Below, piece after piece: positions 50,078-59,300 of a stretch of 64,000 nt of DNA. A model generated the notes under the pieces. It was not told the origin of the DNA, ran no database searches, and saw only the letters and a program-made list of their open reading frames with translations. Positions within the stretch are counted from its first letter, which is position 1; each line of letters begins with the position of its first letter. The stretch covers positions 108,701 through 172,700 of the forward strand of contig VXOR01000101.1 in the NCBI GenBank assembly GCA_009840005.1. Direction: 5' to 3'. Source of the DNA: Gemmatimonadota bacterium. Lineage in GTDB: Bacteria; Latescibacterota; UBA2968; UBA8231. The position numbers were made by a program, and so were the translations under genes.

Positions 50078-53000
50078 TTACCGCAGTAGCGTGAGTTTGC
50101 GCGTCAGAACGCCTGCGCCGGTTACCAGTCGATACAGATAGGTGCCGCTGGCCAGCGGCCGTCCTGCCCGGTCGCGGCCATCCCAGTGGAGGCGATGGTG
50201 GCCGGCCGGCTGCGGCCCCTCGTTCAAAACTGCCACTCGCTGCCCGGTCAGCGCAAACACTTCTAGCCGCGCCGCACCCGGTTCGTGCAGGAAGTAGGGA
50301 ATGATGGTTTGGCTGTTGAACGGGTTGGGCGCGTTCTGCTGCAATTGCGGCCTGTCGGCCAGCGCCACCGGCTTGGCACTGGCGGAATCGACTTCAAAAC
50401 GGACGATTTCGGTAAAGTCGGCCCGCAGCGTGTTCTCTGCTTTATCCGACACTGTCATTTCAGCAAGTCCCCAGATACCCGGAATACTACCAACCGGCAA
50501 GATGATGGTTTTTTTATACGTTTCGTAAACAGTCGGATCCCGTGAGAAATAGATTTGGTACGCGTCTGGATCTTGATGGACAAAATAATGTTCTACGCCT
50601 TGGGGATCGCGTAAGAGAATGGCTGTATCCTTATAGCCGCTGATATTATCCTTGATTCTAAAGGTAATATCGACTCGTGTTTCACCGTTTGGTGCGGCTG
50701 GATTGGTCGGTTCGGCCTCAATGCTAATCCGATTTACATCTAATTCGGGTGGGATGGTATCCGGGTTCGCAGTCTGCACTTCAATGGTGGCTGGCAACTC
50801 ATCAATCACTATGTCTGTGTCGTATAAGCCATGTCCCGTCGGATGGGTGAAATATACACCGCTGTCATTTAACGCAATATCCTGCATTGCAATACGGTTG
50901 AGTTCGTACGTGCCGCTTGGAAAGTAATCAGGGATCACAAGTTCAACACGGGCTTCGCTGGTTGCTGGATTGTAAAAACCATAGTCTCCCGTAAGTATTC
51001 GGGAATAGGTTGCGAGGCTTGGATCGTTCATCGACGCGTGAACGTAATTTACACCGTTCTTTTCAAAAAGTTTCCAACGAGCGGTCACAATTTGATATGG
51101 TCTCCCCGCTTCCGCTCCTTCCGACAAAGAGAGCCGCATCGAGTTTTTGACATAAACCGGGGCTTCATCATCCGCGAGCGGATTGTCAACATACAGTTTC
51201 CAACCAAAGTCGGTTTGGGATTCGTGCCGCTCATTACCTTGGGCATCCCGGAGGGTAATTTGGTCGGGGCCCCAATAGCCATCTGCCGCGTATTTGGAAA
51301 GGGTATGATGCCCGCGAAAAATATGACCCGCAGAGACGTAATTGCCATTGGCGTCAATTGGGGCAAGCCCGATATCAAAATAGGTCCCTTTTTCACTGAA
51401 AACTCGGGTGCCAAATGCTTGCGCCGTGTCAAAGTCGTTTTCTCGGTGCAGTTCAATTTCTATTGTTATCTCTTTATCCGCCTCGGGCTTGCCGTCAACC
51501 TGTATATCTACCCGGATAATGCGCCCTGGATACACCACATCGGGATACAGGTTATACACCTCAAACGTCAAATCCTCGCGAATCTTCGATATGTAGCGCG
51601 TGCCGTGCATGATGCGGTTTTGGATAAACTCGTACTTGGCCGGCGAGCGCGAGCGTAGCTTGTCTGGGTTGACGATGTAAAACGCAATGCTCTCGGCCAT
51701 ATCCTCATCTGGATTGATCCCATGGGCATAGGCCGAGACGAACTCGGTCTGCTTGGTCGTGGACCAACCATCCGCGTCGCCGGAGGCCGCATAACCAGCG
51801 GAGTTGGAGGCCGAATGAGTAGTAAAATTGGGGCCAAAAACCCACTCGGAAGCCCCATCCCGATTCTCCGCCCTAGCGGCCCAACGGTATTCCGTATTGG
51901 GTTCGAGATTGTAGATGGTGTTGTACAGCCGAGTGCCTTTGTGCGGCTCATTCGTCCACTTGCCGCCTTGGGCTTTTTTGTAGTTGACATCGTAGTCGGT
52001 CGCCCCCTCTGCGGCATCCCAATGCACTCTGCACGAGGAATCGGTCAGCGCCGAAAAGCGGAGATTGGTCGGCGATGGCGGCGCATCAAGGGCTGCTACG
52101 GCCTTACCAGCGGGGGCTGGGTTTCTATACCAGCCGCCCAGCTCGATCCAATCCTGCTTGAGTTGCTCGTCAAACAGATGCGCCCACAAAAAATGCGCCT
52201 TTTCGTGCAGAATTAAACGGTGGATGGACGCTGAACCCGCCCCCTTGAACGCGTTCTCCATAAACTCGATGTAGCCCGCCTGCGTCCACGCCACCGCCCC
52301 GGCTTGTGGATAAATAGGATGCGGCGTACCATCCAAACGACGCACCAGATAGTGCAACCCCGGCGTATGCCGCATACCCGCCGGAAACTCCTCGAACATC
52401 GACGCCAACGCGATCAACTCTTCGTTTTTGAACGGCATAAACCGACCCGCGCCCTCGTCGGTGGTGTACTTGGTCAGTTCGCGATAGTCGGGCACATTCA
52501 CACTAACGGCGTAGCGCTCTTGCAAGATGCGCTCTAACGCGTACCGATCCGCGCCGTTGTCGGTTACAAACCGCACCACTGCCTGATGCAGCCTCTTGGA
52601 GAAAAACCGACCGCGCACCCCGTCAATTTCGGCCACCAGCGGCTCGGCATAAGTAAACGCCGCCTTGGCGACGGTAACTTGGCGCTTCCCGTCTCGCATT
52701 TTCACGGCAATGTCATCTTGGATGTGTCGGTCGCTCAATGTCCACACCGAGGCGGGCACCGCAGGCTCCTCGTCGTAGGGATAATTCACCGCTTGCGGTA
52801 CAGACTCAAACGTGCGCAGCAAACTATAGGCTTGCTGGGCGCTCCACTCGGTGCCTAGATGCAGCGAATACTTTTCGCGTAGTTGCAACGACGCACTATG
52901 CGACGCCACCGCGATCACCTCATCCAACAAGACCACTTGTACCGGCTCAATCAGCGTGGCGCTTTCAGCCCCTTGGGGCGTCTCGTCTATTTCCCAATGA

Positions 53001-53089
53001 TAGGTGTAAGCATCGGCTGGAGAAACCAACGCGAAAAAAGCAAAAATGGAAATCAGGCCAAAACGATGTAAAACGGACGGCTGTAGCAC
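50078..53089 (-). CDS. Large secreted protein with HExxH site, Fn3 domain and C-terminal sorting domain
   Basis: The GTG at 53089 is preferred because AAGGAGG lies 8 bases before it and a signal peptide follows (ISIFAFFALVSPADA). Residues about 295-299 read HEKAH within LILHEKAHFLWAHLFDEQLK, a zinc-metallopeptidase-like HExxH, with WIELGGW offering a possible third ligand. Residues about 338-424 are an Fn3 domain (PPSPTNLRFSALTDSSCRVHWDA region). Further immunoglobulin-like segments follow, and the last ~90 residues (QQNAPNPFNSQTIIPYFLHE, then SGTYLYRLVT) are a type IX-like sorting domain. It is probably an exported, surface-linked peptidase-like protein. The C-terminal part is shared with the block at 53241-55452. 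Confidence 0.72.
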   Translation of the reverse strand: MLQPSVLHRFGLISIFAFFALVSPADAYTYHWEIDETPQGAESATLIEPVQVVLLDEVIAVASHSASLQLREKYSLHLGTEWSAQQAYSLLRTFESVPQAVNYPYDEEPAVPASVWTLSDRHIQDDIAVKMRDGKRQVTVAKAAFTYAEPLVAEIDGVRGRFFSKRLHQAVVRFVTDNGADRYALERILQERYAVSVNVPDYRELTKYTTDEGAGRFMPFKNEELIALASMFEEFPAGMRHTPGLHYLVRRLDGTPHPIYPQAGAVAWTQAGYIEFMENAFKGAGSASIHRLILHEKAHFLWAHLFDEQLKQDWIELGGWYRNPAPAGKAVAALDAPPSPTNLRFSALTDSSCRVHWDAAEGATDYDVNYKKAQGGKWTNEPHKGTRLYNTIYNLEPNTEYRWAARAENRDGASEWVFGPNFTTHSASNSAGYAASGDADGWSTTKQTEFVSAYAHGINPDEDMAESIAFYIVNPDKLRSRSPAKYEFIQNRIMHGTRYISKIREDLTFEVYNLYPDVVYPGRIIRVDIQVDGKPEADKEITIEIELHRENDFDTAQAFGTRVFSEKGTYFDIGLAPIDANGNYVSAGHIFRGHHTLSKYAADGYWGPDQITLRDAQGNERHESQTDFGWKLYVDNPLADDEAPVYVKNSMRLSLSEGAEAGRPYQIVTARWKLFEKNGVNYVHASMNDPSLATYSRILTGDYGFYNPATSEARVELVIPDYFPSGTYELNRIAMQDIALNDSGVYFTHPTGHGLYDTDIVIDELPATIEVQTANPDTIPPELDVNRISIEAEPTNPAAPNGETRVDITFRIKDNISGYKDTAILLRDPQGVEHYFVHQDPDAYQIYFSRDPTVYETYKKTIILPVGSIPGIWGLAEMTVSDKAENTLRADFTEIVRFEVDSASAKPVALADRPQLQQNAPNPFNSQTIIPYFLHEPGAARLEVFALTGQRVAVLNEGPQPAGHHRLHWDGRDRAGRPLASGTYLYRLVTGAGVLTRKLTLLR

Positions 53090-53240
53090 TTGAGAAACCT
53101 CCTTATCAAAATATTGCGAGGACAAACACCCCCGATCCCAGCGACTTTAGGCCGAGTGAAAGTCAATCCAAGAAAAACCAATGATGTATGTCGGAAATAA
53201 GCTCAGGCCGCTTCTGTGATGTACAGGCGCAGCCTCGGCC

Positions 53241-54815
53241 TCACGCCCGTTCTACGGCAAAGGCGGCTAGGTTGCGCGTCTGGCGGCTAAACTCCACTCC
53301 AATCAGATAAATCGCCGTGCTGCGACCGCGATACTTGGCCGCGTAGTCCCGCGCCTGTACCTGACCCAACGCCGCCCCGGTCGCCGCCTGCTCCACCACC
53401 TTGAACTCGAACAGATACACGTTTTCGTTAAACTCCACCGCCATGTCCAAACGACCTGCTTGGCTGCTGTCTTCCACGGTAATCGCCAGCCCCAACGACG
53501 CGAAATAGGAGTAGAACACGCTGGCGTAATAGCCTTCGTAATGGGCAATCTCGTTGTTGGTATGCCATTCATACGGAATGCTGGCAAAGAATCCTTCCAA
53601 CAGCCGTTCCAACCCCTCGAAGTCGTTGGCCAGCAGCAAATCGTACAGTCGGGCACTGTGCTCGGCTCGGCGCGCCGGATTGTCCGTTAGGTAGTTCAGC
53701 AGGCTTTCGTTTAGGCTTTGCTGTACCTCGCGGTTGGGGTAGCCCAGCCGATAGTACATCCGTCCACCGCGCGGTTCGGTGCGGCGAATGGTCAGGTAGC
53801 CGGTCTGGAACAGCAGGGCCTCGGGCGCTATATGATCCACGTCAAACGCCGACAGCAACTCCTCGCTGCCGAGCAGGTCGTCCAAGGCGAGAGCACTGAT
53901 CCCGCGTGCTAATAACGTCTCGAGCAGAAAGGTGGGGGTGCCGGTCTCAAACCAGTAGGCGGCAAAGGCACGGCGACGAAACAGCAACAGGACATCAAAC
54001 GGATTGTACACCGCCTCTTCACCTAGCCAGTTGTAGCCGTTGTACCACGTGCGTATTTCATCCCGGTCCAACCCCAGAAGTTCCGGGGCAAACACCGCGT
54101 CTAAGTCCGCCTCGGTATAGCCGCAGATGGCCGAGTAAAGCGGGTCTAAGGTGATGTCGATGAGGTTGTTGAGGCCGGAGAACAGGCTGACTTTGGAGAA
54201 TTTGCTTACGCCGGTGAGGAAGGAGAACTTGAGGTGGGCGTCGCCGAATTTGATGGTCGAATACAGCCCATGCAAAAAGTCGCGGTTAGCCCTTGCTACT
54301 TCTGGCACTGCTAGCGCGTCTAAAATCGGCTTGTCGTACTCGTCGATCAGCACTGCCACCCGCTGGCCGGTCTGTTGATGCAGCGTCTTAAGCAAATTTC
54401 GCAAGCGGACCGCTGCGGTATCATAGCTCACCGTGACCGCGGCCTCGCTCTCCATGGCGTCCAATTGGGCCATCACGTCCTTGTGCAGATCGCCCGGCTC
54501 TTTGAAGTGGCCGCTGCTAAAGTCGAGCCGCAGCACCGGATGGCGCACCGACCAGTCCCACCGCGGGTGGATGGCCAGCCCTTCAAACAGCGGCTCGTTG
54601 CCCTCGAACAACTCCTTGATCGTGTCGAGAAACAGGCTTTTGCCAAACCGGCGCGGACGCGATAGGAAGTAGTGAGTGCCTTCGTCCACCAACCGCGCTA
54701 TGTAGGCGGTTTTATCGACATAGTAGCAGTTCTCCTCGCGGATTTTGCGGAAGGTTTGAATGCCGATGGGCAGTTTGCGCCGCGCCGACCGGCCGGCGTC
54801 AGATTGCGTATGCAT
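53241..54815 (-). CDS. AAA-ATPase-like/PD-(D/E)XK nuclease family protein, copy B
   Basis: The 524-residue protein has the same domain order as copy A: an N-terminal RRFGKSLFLDTIKELFEG Walker A-like segment, VAVLIDEYDKPILDAL, and the C-terminal D...EFK nuclease core. It lacks the 8-residue insertion of copy A, reading YNWLGEEAVYN instead. The central part (about residues 100-150) differs from copy A (SSGHFKEPGDLHKDVMAQLD versus SRGNFKESSQLQEDVAAQLD), while the ends are nearly identical. That mosaic points to gene conversion. The start choice follows the same reasoning as for copy A. Confidence 0.85.
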   Translation of the reverse strand: MHTQSDAGRSARRKLPIGIQTFRKIREENCYYVDKTAYIARLVDEGTHYFLSRPRRFGKSLFLDTIKELFEGNEPLFEGLAIHPRWDWSVRHPVLRLDFSSGHFKEPGDLHKDVMAQLDAMESEAAVTVSYDTAAVRLRNLLKTLHQQTGQRVAVLIDEYDKPILDALAVPEVARANRDFLHGLYSTIKFGDAHLKFSFLTGVSKFSKVSLFSGLNNLIDITLDPLYSAICGYTEADLDAVFAPELLGLDRDEIRTWYNGYNWLGEEAVYNPFDVLLLFRRRAFAAYWFETGTPTFLLETLLARGISALALDDLLGSEELLSAFDVDHIAPEALLFQTGYLTIRRTEPRGGRMYYRLGYPNREVQQSLNESLLNYLTDNPARRAEHSARLYDLLLANDFEGLERLLEGFFASIPYEWHTNNEIAHYEGYYASVFYSYFASLGLAITVEDSSQAGRLDMAVEFNENVYLFEFKVVEQAATGAALGQVQARDYAAKYRGRSTAIYLIGVEFSRQTRNLAAFAVERA

Positions 54816-54837
54816 TATGGCTTGCTCCAGCAAAATT

Positions 54838-55058
54838 GTAGGGACGAGCGATCGCTCGCCCCTACCGGCAAGATGATCCACCGCTCGAATTGTTCAAATC
54901 ATTCCGCATTACTATCTGATGTTACGCAGTACGTGGTCGGTGGTGGTTTTCGGCCTGCTTCCCGCTGGGATCGCGGGCCTCTTGCCCGCGTCGAGGGCGC
55001 AACGCCCGCGATCCGATTAGGCCGATGGCCGTAGGGGTGGTTTCAAACCGCCCCCTAC
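54838..55058. repeat. Palindrome cluster upstream of nuclease copy B
   Basis: The same three palindromes as at 49811-50031, at an offset of 5027. They sit between the nuclease start and the end of the next secreted-protein gene. Confidence 0.9.
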
Positions 55059-55104
55059 CCGGGTGTGTAACATCAATTACTATAAATCTAACGGAACAGC
55101 CCTG

Positions 55105-56166
55105 TTACCGCAGTAGCGTGAGTTTGCGCGTCAGAACGCCTGCGCCGGTTACCAGTCGATACAGATAGGTGCCGCTGGCCAGCGGCCGTCCTGCCCGGTC
55201 GCGGCCATCCCAGTGGAGGCGATGGTGGCCGGCCGGCTGCGGCCCCTCGTTCAAAACTGCCACTCGCTGCCCGGTCAGCGCAAACACTTCTAGCCGCGCC
55301 GCACCCGGTTCGTGCAGGAAGTAGGGAATGATGGTTTGGCTGTTGAACGGGTTGGGCGCGTTCTGCTGCAATTGCGGCCTGTCGGCCAGCGCCACCGGCT
55401 TGGCACTGGCGGAATCGACTTCAAAACGGACGATTTCGGTAAAGTCGGCCCGGAACATGTTATGCGCTTTGTCATACACTACCATTTCAGATAAACCCCA
55501 TGTACCGGGCGCGGAGCCGACAGGTAAGATGATTGTTTGCTTATAGGTCGCCCAAGCCGTCGGGTCGCCAGTGAAATAGACCTTGTAAAATTCCTCGTTT
55601 GAAATCCAATGGCCATTAAAGTGCTCCACTCCTTGAGGGTCGCGCAGCCATAAGTCTGCCGAGTTGTATCCGCTTATGTCGTCTTTGACCCTGAAAGTAA
55701 TATCTACCTTGGTTTCGCCGTTGGGCGCTGTGGGGTTGGTCGGCTCGGCAGCAATAGTAATGCGATTTAGGTCGAGTATGGGCGGTGTAGTGTCAGGGTT
55801 TTTGGTCTTGATCTCGATGGTCGCTGGGTTCTCGTCGGTTACTATGTCCTCCTCTCCTAAAGCGTGATCTGGCCTAGTGAAATACACCCCTCGACCATTC
55901 AAGGCCATGTCCTGCATGAAGATATAGTTGACTTCCCACATTCCGCCCACGTAGTAGTCAGGGACAATCAACGAAGCTGTAGCCCGTCCTGTCTGCTCGT
56001 CGAAGCTGCCCCAATCCCATGCACCCCGCGAATAGGTTTCGGGGTCTTGGTCGTTGAGCGCGGCGGCGACGTTATCTATGCCGTTCTCTTCAAGGATGAG
56101 CCAGCTAGCCGTTACAATCTGGTACGGCCGACCGTTTTCTTCGGCATCCGATAGCGACAACTTCAT
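55105..56166 (-). pseudogene. Secreted sorting-domain protein, N-terminally truncated
   Basis: The frame gives 353 residues that match the C-terminal ~370 residues of the 50078-53089 protein: KLSLSDAEENGRPYQIVTAS versus RLSLSEGAEAGRPYQIVTAR. The last ~110 residues are identical and the rest clearly diverged. There is no signal peptide, HExxH or Fn3 segment, and the frame begins inside a domain. A REP-like palindrome lies immediately upstream at 56173-56201, where the rest of the gene would be expected. It is therefore probably a truncated, unexported relic. Confidence 0.78.
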
Positions 56167-56172
56167 TATATA

Positions 56173-56201
56173 GTAGGGTCGAGCGAGCGAGTGCCCCTAA
56201 C
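56173..56201. repeat. Diverged copy of the GTAGGG...CCCCTAC palindrome
   Basis: GTAGGGTCGAGCGAGCGAGT continuing to GCCCCTAAC is related to the palindromes at 49811 and 54838. It stands at the 5' breakpoint of the truncated secreted-protein gene. Confidence 0.75.
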
Positions 56202-56268
56202 ATTCGGCGTCTGTCGGCGGATTATCTCGTAAATGATTTAGGATGGATAGATGAGCGGGCCGCTCGCG

Positions 56269-57780
56269 CTAACGGATCACGGCCAACTTGCGCGCGATTT
56301 CAGTGTCGCCAGCCTGCAAGCGATACAAGTACACCCCGGTCGCCAGATCGCCGGCTGTCCAGGCAATGGTATGCCAGCCAGCCTCCCGGTGCCCCTTGCT
56401 TATCTGTTCGATGCGCTGGCCCTGGAGATTGTACACCGCTAGATCGATCGGCCCCGCCGCGGGCAGCCAAAAGCGTATCAGGGTCGAATGGTTGAAGGGA
56501 TTAGGCGCGTTGGCGACCAGAAGCGGCGCACCGGTCGCGCCCGGCGACTCTATTTCCTCCACCGCGGTGGCCGTTTCTAACTCGGCAATGTCGAACTGGA
56601 CGAACCACAACTCGTAGTTGGGGTGAGGCCCGGCGCTGAATACCGCAGTGGGCAAGCTCGGCATCAGGCTGCCGCTGGCCGGGGAAATGCCGTGGAGGAA
56701 GAAACTGGAGACTAGGCCGTAGCTGGCCAAATCGACCAGCGGCTCCTCCTGCCAGCTACTCCCGCGATCGTCCGATTTATAGAGCCGCAAGTCAGACCCG
56801 TACGTGCTGGCTATCCACACGGCACGGTTTCCACCGGGTCTTTGATAGGCCGCAGCCACCTGCGCATTGCTCAGCGCTTGGCGGGTCCACGCGCCTGTAT
56901 GCGGGTCGCGCACAAAGGCGAACAGTTGATTGGCCTGGCCGGGGGATTGGTACTGGCCGGTGACGTAAATGTAGCCAGCTAAGTCGCGCCACATGGCCTC
57001 GCCGAAAGCGATAAAATCGCCTTCGGGCGCGATCTCGACTACGACCTCGGGCGCGATTTGACCGGGATCGCCGTAGGGCAAGTGCATGTAGAGGATGCGG
57101 TTGTAGAGCGCTCTAGGGTCGGGCTGATTGCTCACCAGCAAGTGATAACCCGTCTCATCTGGCTGAATGACCGGATAGAGCCAAGTCGTCCACGGTACCT
57201 TTGTTCTTTGCGCTGGAGCGAGGACATAGGGACCGTCCCAAGTGCCGGTGCGCAAATCAAGCATGGCCGTCTTGAAGGTATAGGTCGCTGGATCGCCGAT
57301 ATAGCCGATGACTAGGCGCTCGTCGTAAATGCCAGCGCCCATGTACCCTGCCTTGCCAATGGCGTCCGGCACTTCGAGTTGCTCAAACTGGTCGATCTGT
57401 CCCGGCGCTGTGGCCCGCAGAATGACTGGCTTTGCGTTGATTTTTGGATAGATCAGCAGCAGTCGCTGTTGCTCGTCGAGCAATACCATGCCCGGCTGGT
57501 AGTTCAAGCCGTCCCACTCGTAGCCCCGGTGCCACTGCCCGTCGCGCAATTGGTAGAGCGCCCCCTGTGCGGTGGCCTGTTCCGGTCCCCACAGGGCGAC
57601 CGTGTAATAGCTTTCGCCATCGTACACTAGCTTGGGGGCGTTGTAGCCCCAGTACGAACTAACCCAAGCCACCCCTGTGTCGATTTTAGATAGATGCACA
57701 GCGATTTCTTGTCCCGAGACTCCGGCGACATTGCCCGTTAGACAGATGACGGCTAATAGCCATGCGACTCGTCCTTTCAT
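56269..57780 (-). CDS. Secreted beta-propeller-like protein with C-terminal sorting domain
   Basis: The 503-residue protein has a signal peptide (WLLAVICLTGNVAGVSG), then repeating strands such as NAPKLVYDGESYYTVALWG and LYKSDDRGSSWQEEPLVDL, which resemble BNR/sialidase-type propeller blades with an Asp-box-like SDDRGSSW. The final ~85 residues (VANAPNPFNHSTLIRFWLPA, then ATGVYLYRLQAGDTE) are a type IX-like sorting domain. It would be displayed at the cell surface; glycan binding or hydrolysis cannot be assigned because catalytic residues are not clear. A 33-base piece of its coding DNA recurs at 48156-48188. Confidence 0.75.
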   Translation of the reverse strand: MKGRVAWLLAVICLTGNVAGVSGQEIAVHLSKIDTGVAWVSSYWGYNAPKLVYDGESYYTVALWGPEQATAQGALYQLRDGQWHRGYEWDGLNYQPGMVLLDEQQRLLLIYPKINAKPVILRATAPGQIDQFEQLEVPDAIGKAGYMGAGIYDERLVIGYIGDPATYTFKTAMLDLRTGTWDGPYVLAPAQRTKVPWTTWLYPVIQPDETGYHLLVSNQPDPRALYNRILYMHLPYGDPGQIAPEVVVEIAPEGDFIAFGEAMWRDLAGYIYVTGQYQSPGQANQLFAFVRDPHTGAWTRQALSNAQVAAAYQRPGGNRAVWIASTYGSDLRLYKSDDRGSSWQEEPLVDLASYGLVSSFFLHGISPASGSLMPSLPTAVFSAGPHPNYELWFVQFDIAELETATAVEEIESPGATGAPLLVANAPNPFNHSTLIRFWLPAAGPIDLAVYNLQGQRIEQISKGHREAGWHTIAWTAGDLATGVYLYRLQAGDTEIARKLAVIR

Positions 57781-57835
57781 ATAGCAATCCTGAATGACTG
57801 AAGAGTGCGAGATACGGATCGTCTTTTTTCTTTTA

Positions 57836-57865
57836 TTCTGCGTCTATCTGCGTCTATCTGCGGAT
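57836..57865. repeat. Inverted-orientation CGCAGATAGA tandem repeat
   Basis: Read on the plus strand, TCTGCGTCTATCTGCGTCTA continues to TCTGCGGAT; its complement gives the ATCCGCAGAT start seen at 301 and 19675. It lies in the gene-free stretch 57781-57983 between two divergent genes, which shows nothing else recognisable. Confidence 0.85.
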
Positions 57866-57983
57866 TGTTAGGAAAGCACCTGACGCAAAACTCGACAGCC
57901 TATTCTTGTGTTGATTTGGCGTCAGCAAGGCCGTGCCCTATTTTGCAGCCGACCTGTCCACCCTTTTGCCCAGCTAAAATCCC

Positions 57984-58811
57984 ATGTCCAGTCCCATTGC
58001 AGCAGGCCGGCCGTACTCGCCGGAAGAAACCCAGCGCATCATCGAGCAATTCAACCGCGACGGCTACTGTCGCTTGGGGCCCGTCCTCGCAGTCGACGAG
58101 GTCGAGGCCCTGCGCGAGGCCATGGCGCGCAAAGTTGCCGATCCCCGCATCCTCAACGACGAAGCAGGCGACCACATCCGCGGCATCAGCCTCATGCGCA
58201 TGTTTGAATATAGCGCGGCATTCCGCGACTTGGTAGTTCGCGAGCCCTTTGCCAGCTTGGCCGAAGCCATCTTGGGCGACAACTGCCACCTCATGTCGCA
58301 AAACGCCCTGTACACCGAACCTGACCCGAGCAAAGTGCCCGACGGCCCCGGCGGCTGGCACCTCGACGATTTGATCCACTTTCCCCTGCCCGATGAGGTG
58401 GAACAGCACGATGCGCGCATTACCATGCCCTGCTTTGTGCTGCAGATCTTTACTCCGGTCAGTGATGTCGAAAGCATTGAATACGGCCCCACGCAGGTCG
58501 TGCCCGGCAGTCACCGCGCCGGTCGCAGGCCCGCCGAGCAAGACAAACCCACCTTTTGCGGGACTGGACCAGTCTCCTTATTCGCCCGGGCTGGCGACGC
58601 GTACATGTTCAACAATCAGATCTGGCACCGGGGTGCTCCCAATGCCTCGGATCGCACTCGCTTTATGGCCGGTGTCACGTACAGCAAGCGTTTTATCTCC
58701 CAGCGCTTCTACCCCTTTATCGACTACCGCATGCCGCCGCATGTGATGGAGGGCGCCTCGCCCCGGCTACAGCGCTTGCTCGGCCGCCACGAGAAGGGTG
58801 CCTACGGCTGA
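57984..58811 (+). CDS. Phytanoyl-CoA dioxygenase (PhyH) family protein
   Basis: The 275-residue Fe(II)/2-oxoglutarate oxygenase has GGWHLDDLIHFPLPDEVE (His-x-Asp), YGPTQVVPGSHRAGR, and distal NQIWHRGAPNASDRTRF, where the final Arg fits the 2-oxoglutarate site. The N-terminal helical part reads EETQRIIEQFNRDGYCRLGP. All catalytic residues are present. It is followed about 80 bases later by a carboxymuconolactone-decarboxylase-like gene and a Gfo/Idh gene on the same strand, so a small catabolic set is likely. Confidence 0.88.
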   Translation: MSSPIAAGRPYSPEETQRIIEQFNRDGYCRLGPVLAVDEVEALREAMARKVADPRILNDEAGDHIRGISLMRMFEYSAAFRDLVVREPFASLAEAILGDNCHLMSQNALYTEPDPSKVPDGPGGWHLDDLIHFPLPDEVEQHDARITMPCFVLQIFTPVSDVESIEYGPTQVVPGSHRAGRRPAEQDKPTFCGTGPVSLFARAGDAYMFNNQIWHRGAPNASDRTRFMAGVTYSKRFISQRFYPFIDYRMPPHVMEGASPRLQRLLGRHEKGAYG

Positions 58812-58890
58812 GGTCAGATTCCGCCTACTCTCTTACGTTGCCCATACGAACTAGTCGCTCACTCGATAGAGAACAAGCAGGGGAGGATGT

Positions 58891-59259
58891 ATGACTGAAA
58901 GTGAACGCTACGAAGCAGGGCGCAGAATTCTCTCGACGATGCTCGGAGAAGCCGCTGCAGCGGCCTCTGCCGAGAAGATGCGCACACTTCATCCCGAGTT
59001 TGAGCGACTGGTGATGACGCATGTGATGCACGATCTGTACGGACGGGCGGGGCTGGATATCAAGACCCGTCTGCTGTGCACGATCGCGGCCTTGACGGTT
59101 CTCGGCAGGCCGGAACAGCTTGCTGTTCACATCGACCGAGCCCTTGGTTGTGGAGCCACAAAGACGGAGATTGAGGAGGTCGTGTTGCAGATGAGCGCCT
59201 TCGGAGGATTTCCGGCGGCGTGGGATGCACTGACCGTTCTTCAAGGACAGGACCAATAG
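58891..59259 (+). CDS. Carboxymuconolactone decarboxylase (CMD)/YurZ-family protein
   Basis: The 122-residue helical protein has HDLYGRAGLDIKTRLLCTIA, then ALTVLGRPEQLAVHIDRALG and EIEEVVLQMSAFGGFPAAWD, the CMD/AhpD-like pattern. The CxxC redox motif of AhpD is absent, leaving a single Cys, so peroxidase activity is unlikely; this is more like gamma-carboxymuconolactone decarboxylase. GGGGAGG precedes the ATG. It lies between a PhyH gene and a Gfo/Idh gene. Confidence 0.82.
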   Translation: MTESERYEAGRRILSTMLGEAAAAASAEKMRTLHPEFERLVMTHVMHDLYGRAGLDIKTRLLCTIAALTVLGRPEQLAVHIDRALGCGATKTEIEEVVLQMSAFGGFPAAWDALTVLQGQDQ

Positions 59260-59300
59260 TTGGGTGTCCATCCCCAGCAGAACAACGGAGAGCAATCATC

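Larger units (their letters stand above)
48190..50425. repeat. Duplicated block, copy A
   Basis: This block aligns with 53241-55452. It includes the nuclease gene, its upstream palindromes and the last ~110 codons of the neighbouring secreted protein. Most of it is near-identical, but 49320-49490 and 48480-48600 differ strongly, and copy A has a 24-base insertion at 48976-48999. Confidence 0.95.
53241..55452. repeat. Duplicated block, copy B
   Basis: This aligns with 48190-50425 (offset 5051 at the start, 5027 after the 24-base indel). It ends inside the truncated secreted-protein gene at 55105-56166, where AAAGTCGGCCCG is the last shared stretch. Confidence 0.95.

Noticed and set aside
48190..55452. 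The duplicated blocks might be a transposon.
   Set aside because: No transposase, terminal inverted repeats or target-site duplication was seen; the identity covers parts of unrelated genes, which fits conversion or duplication better.
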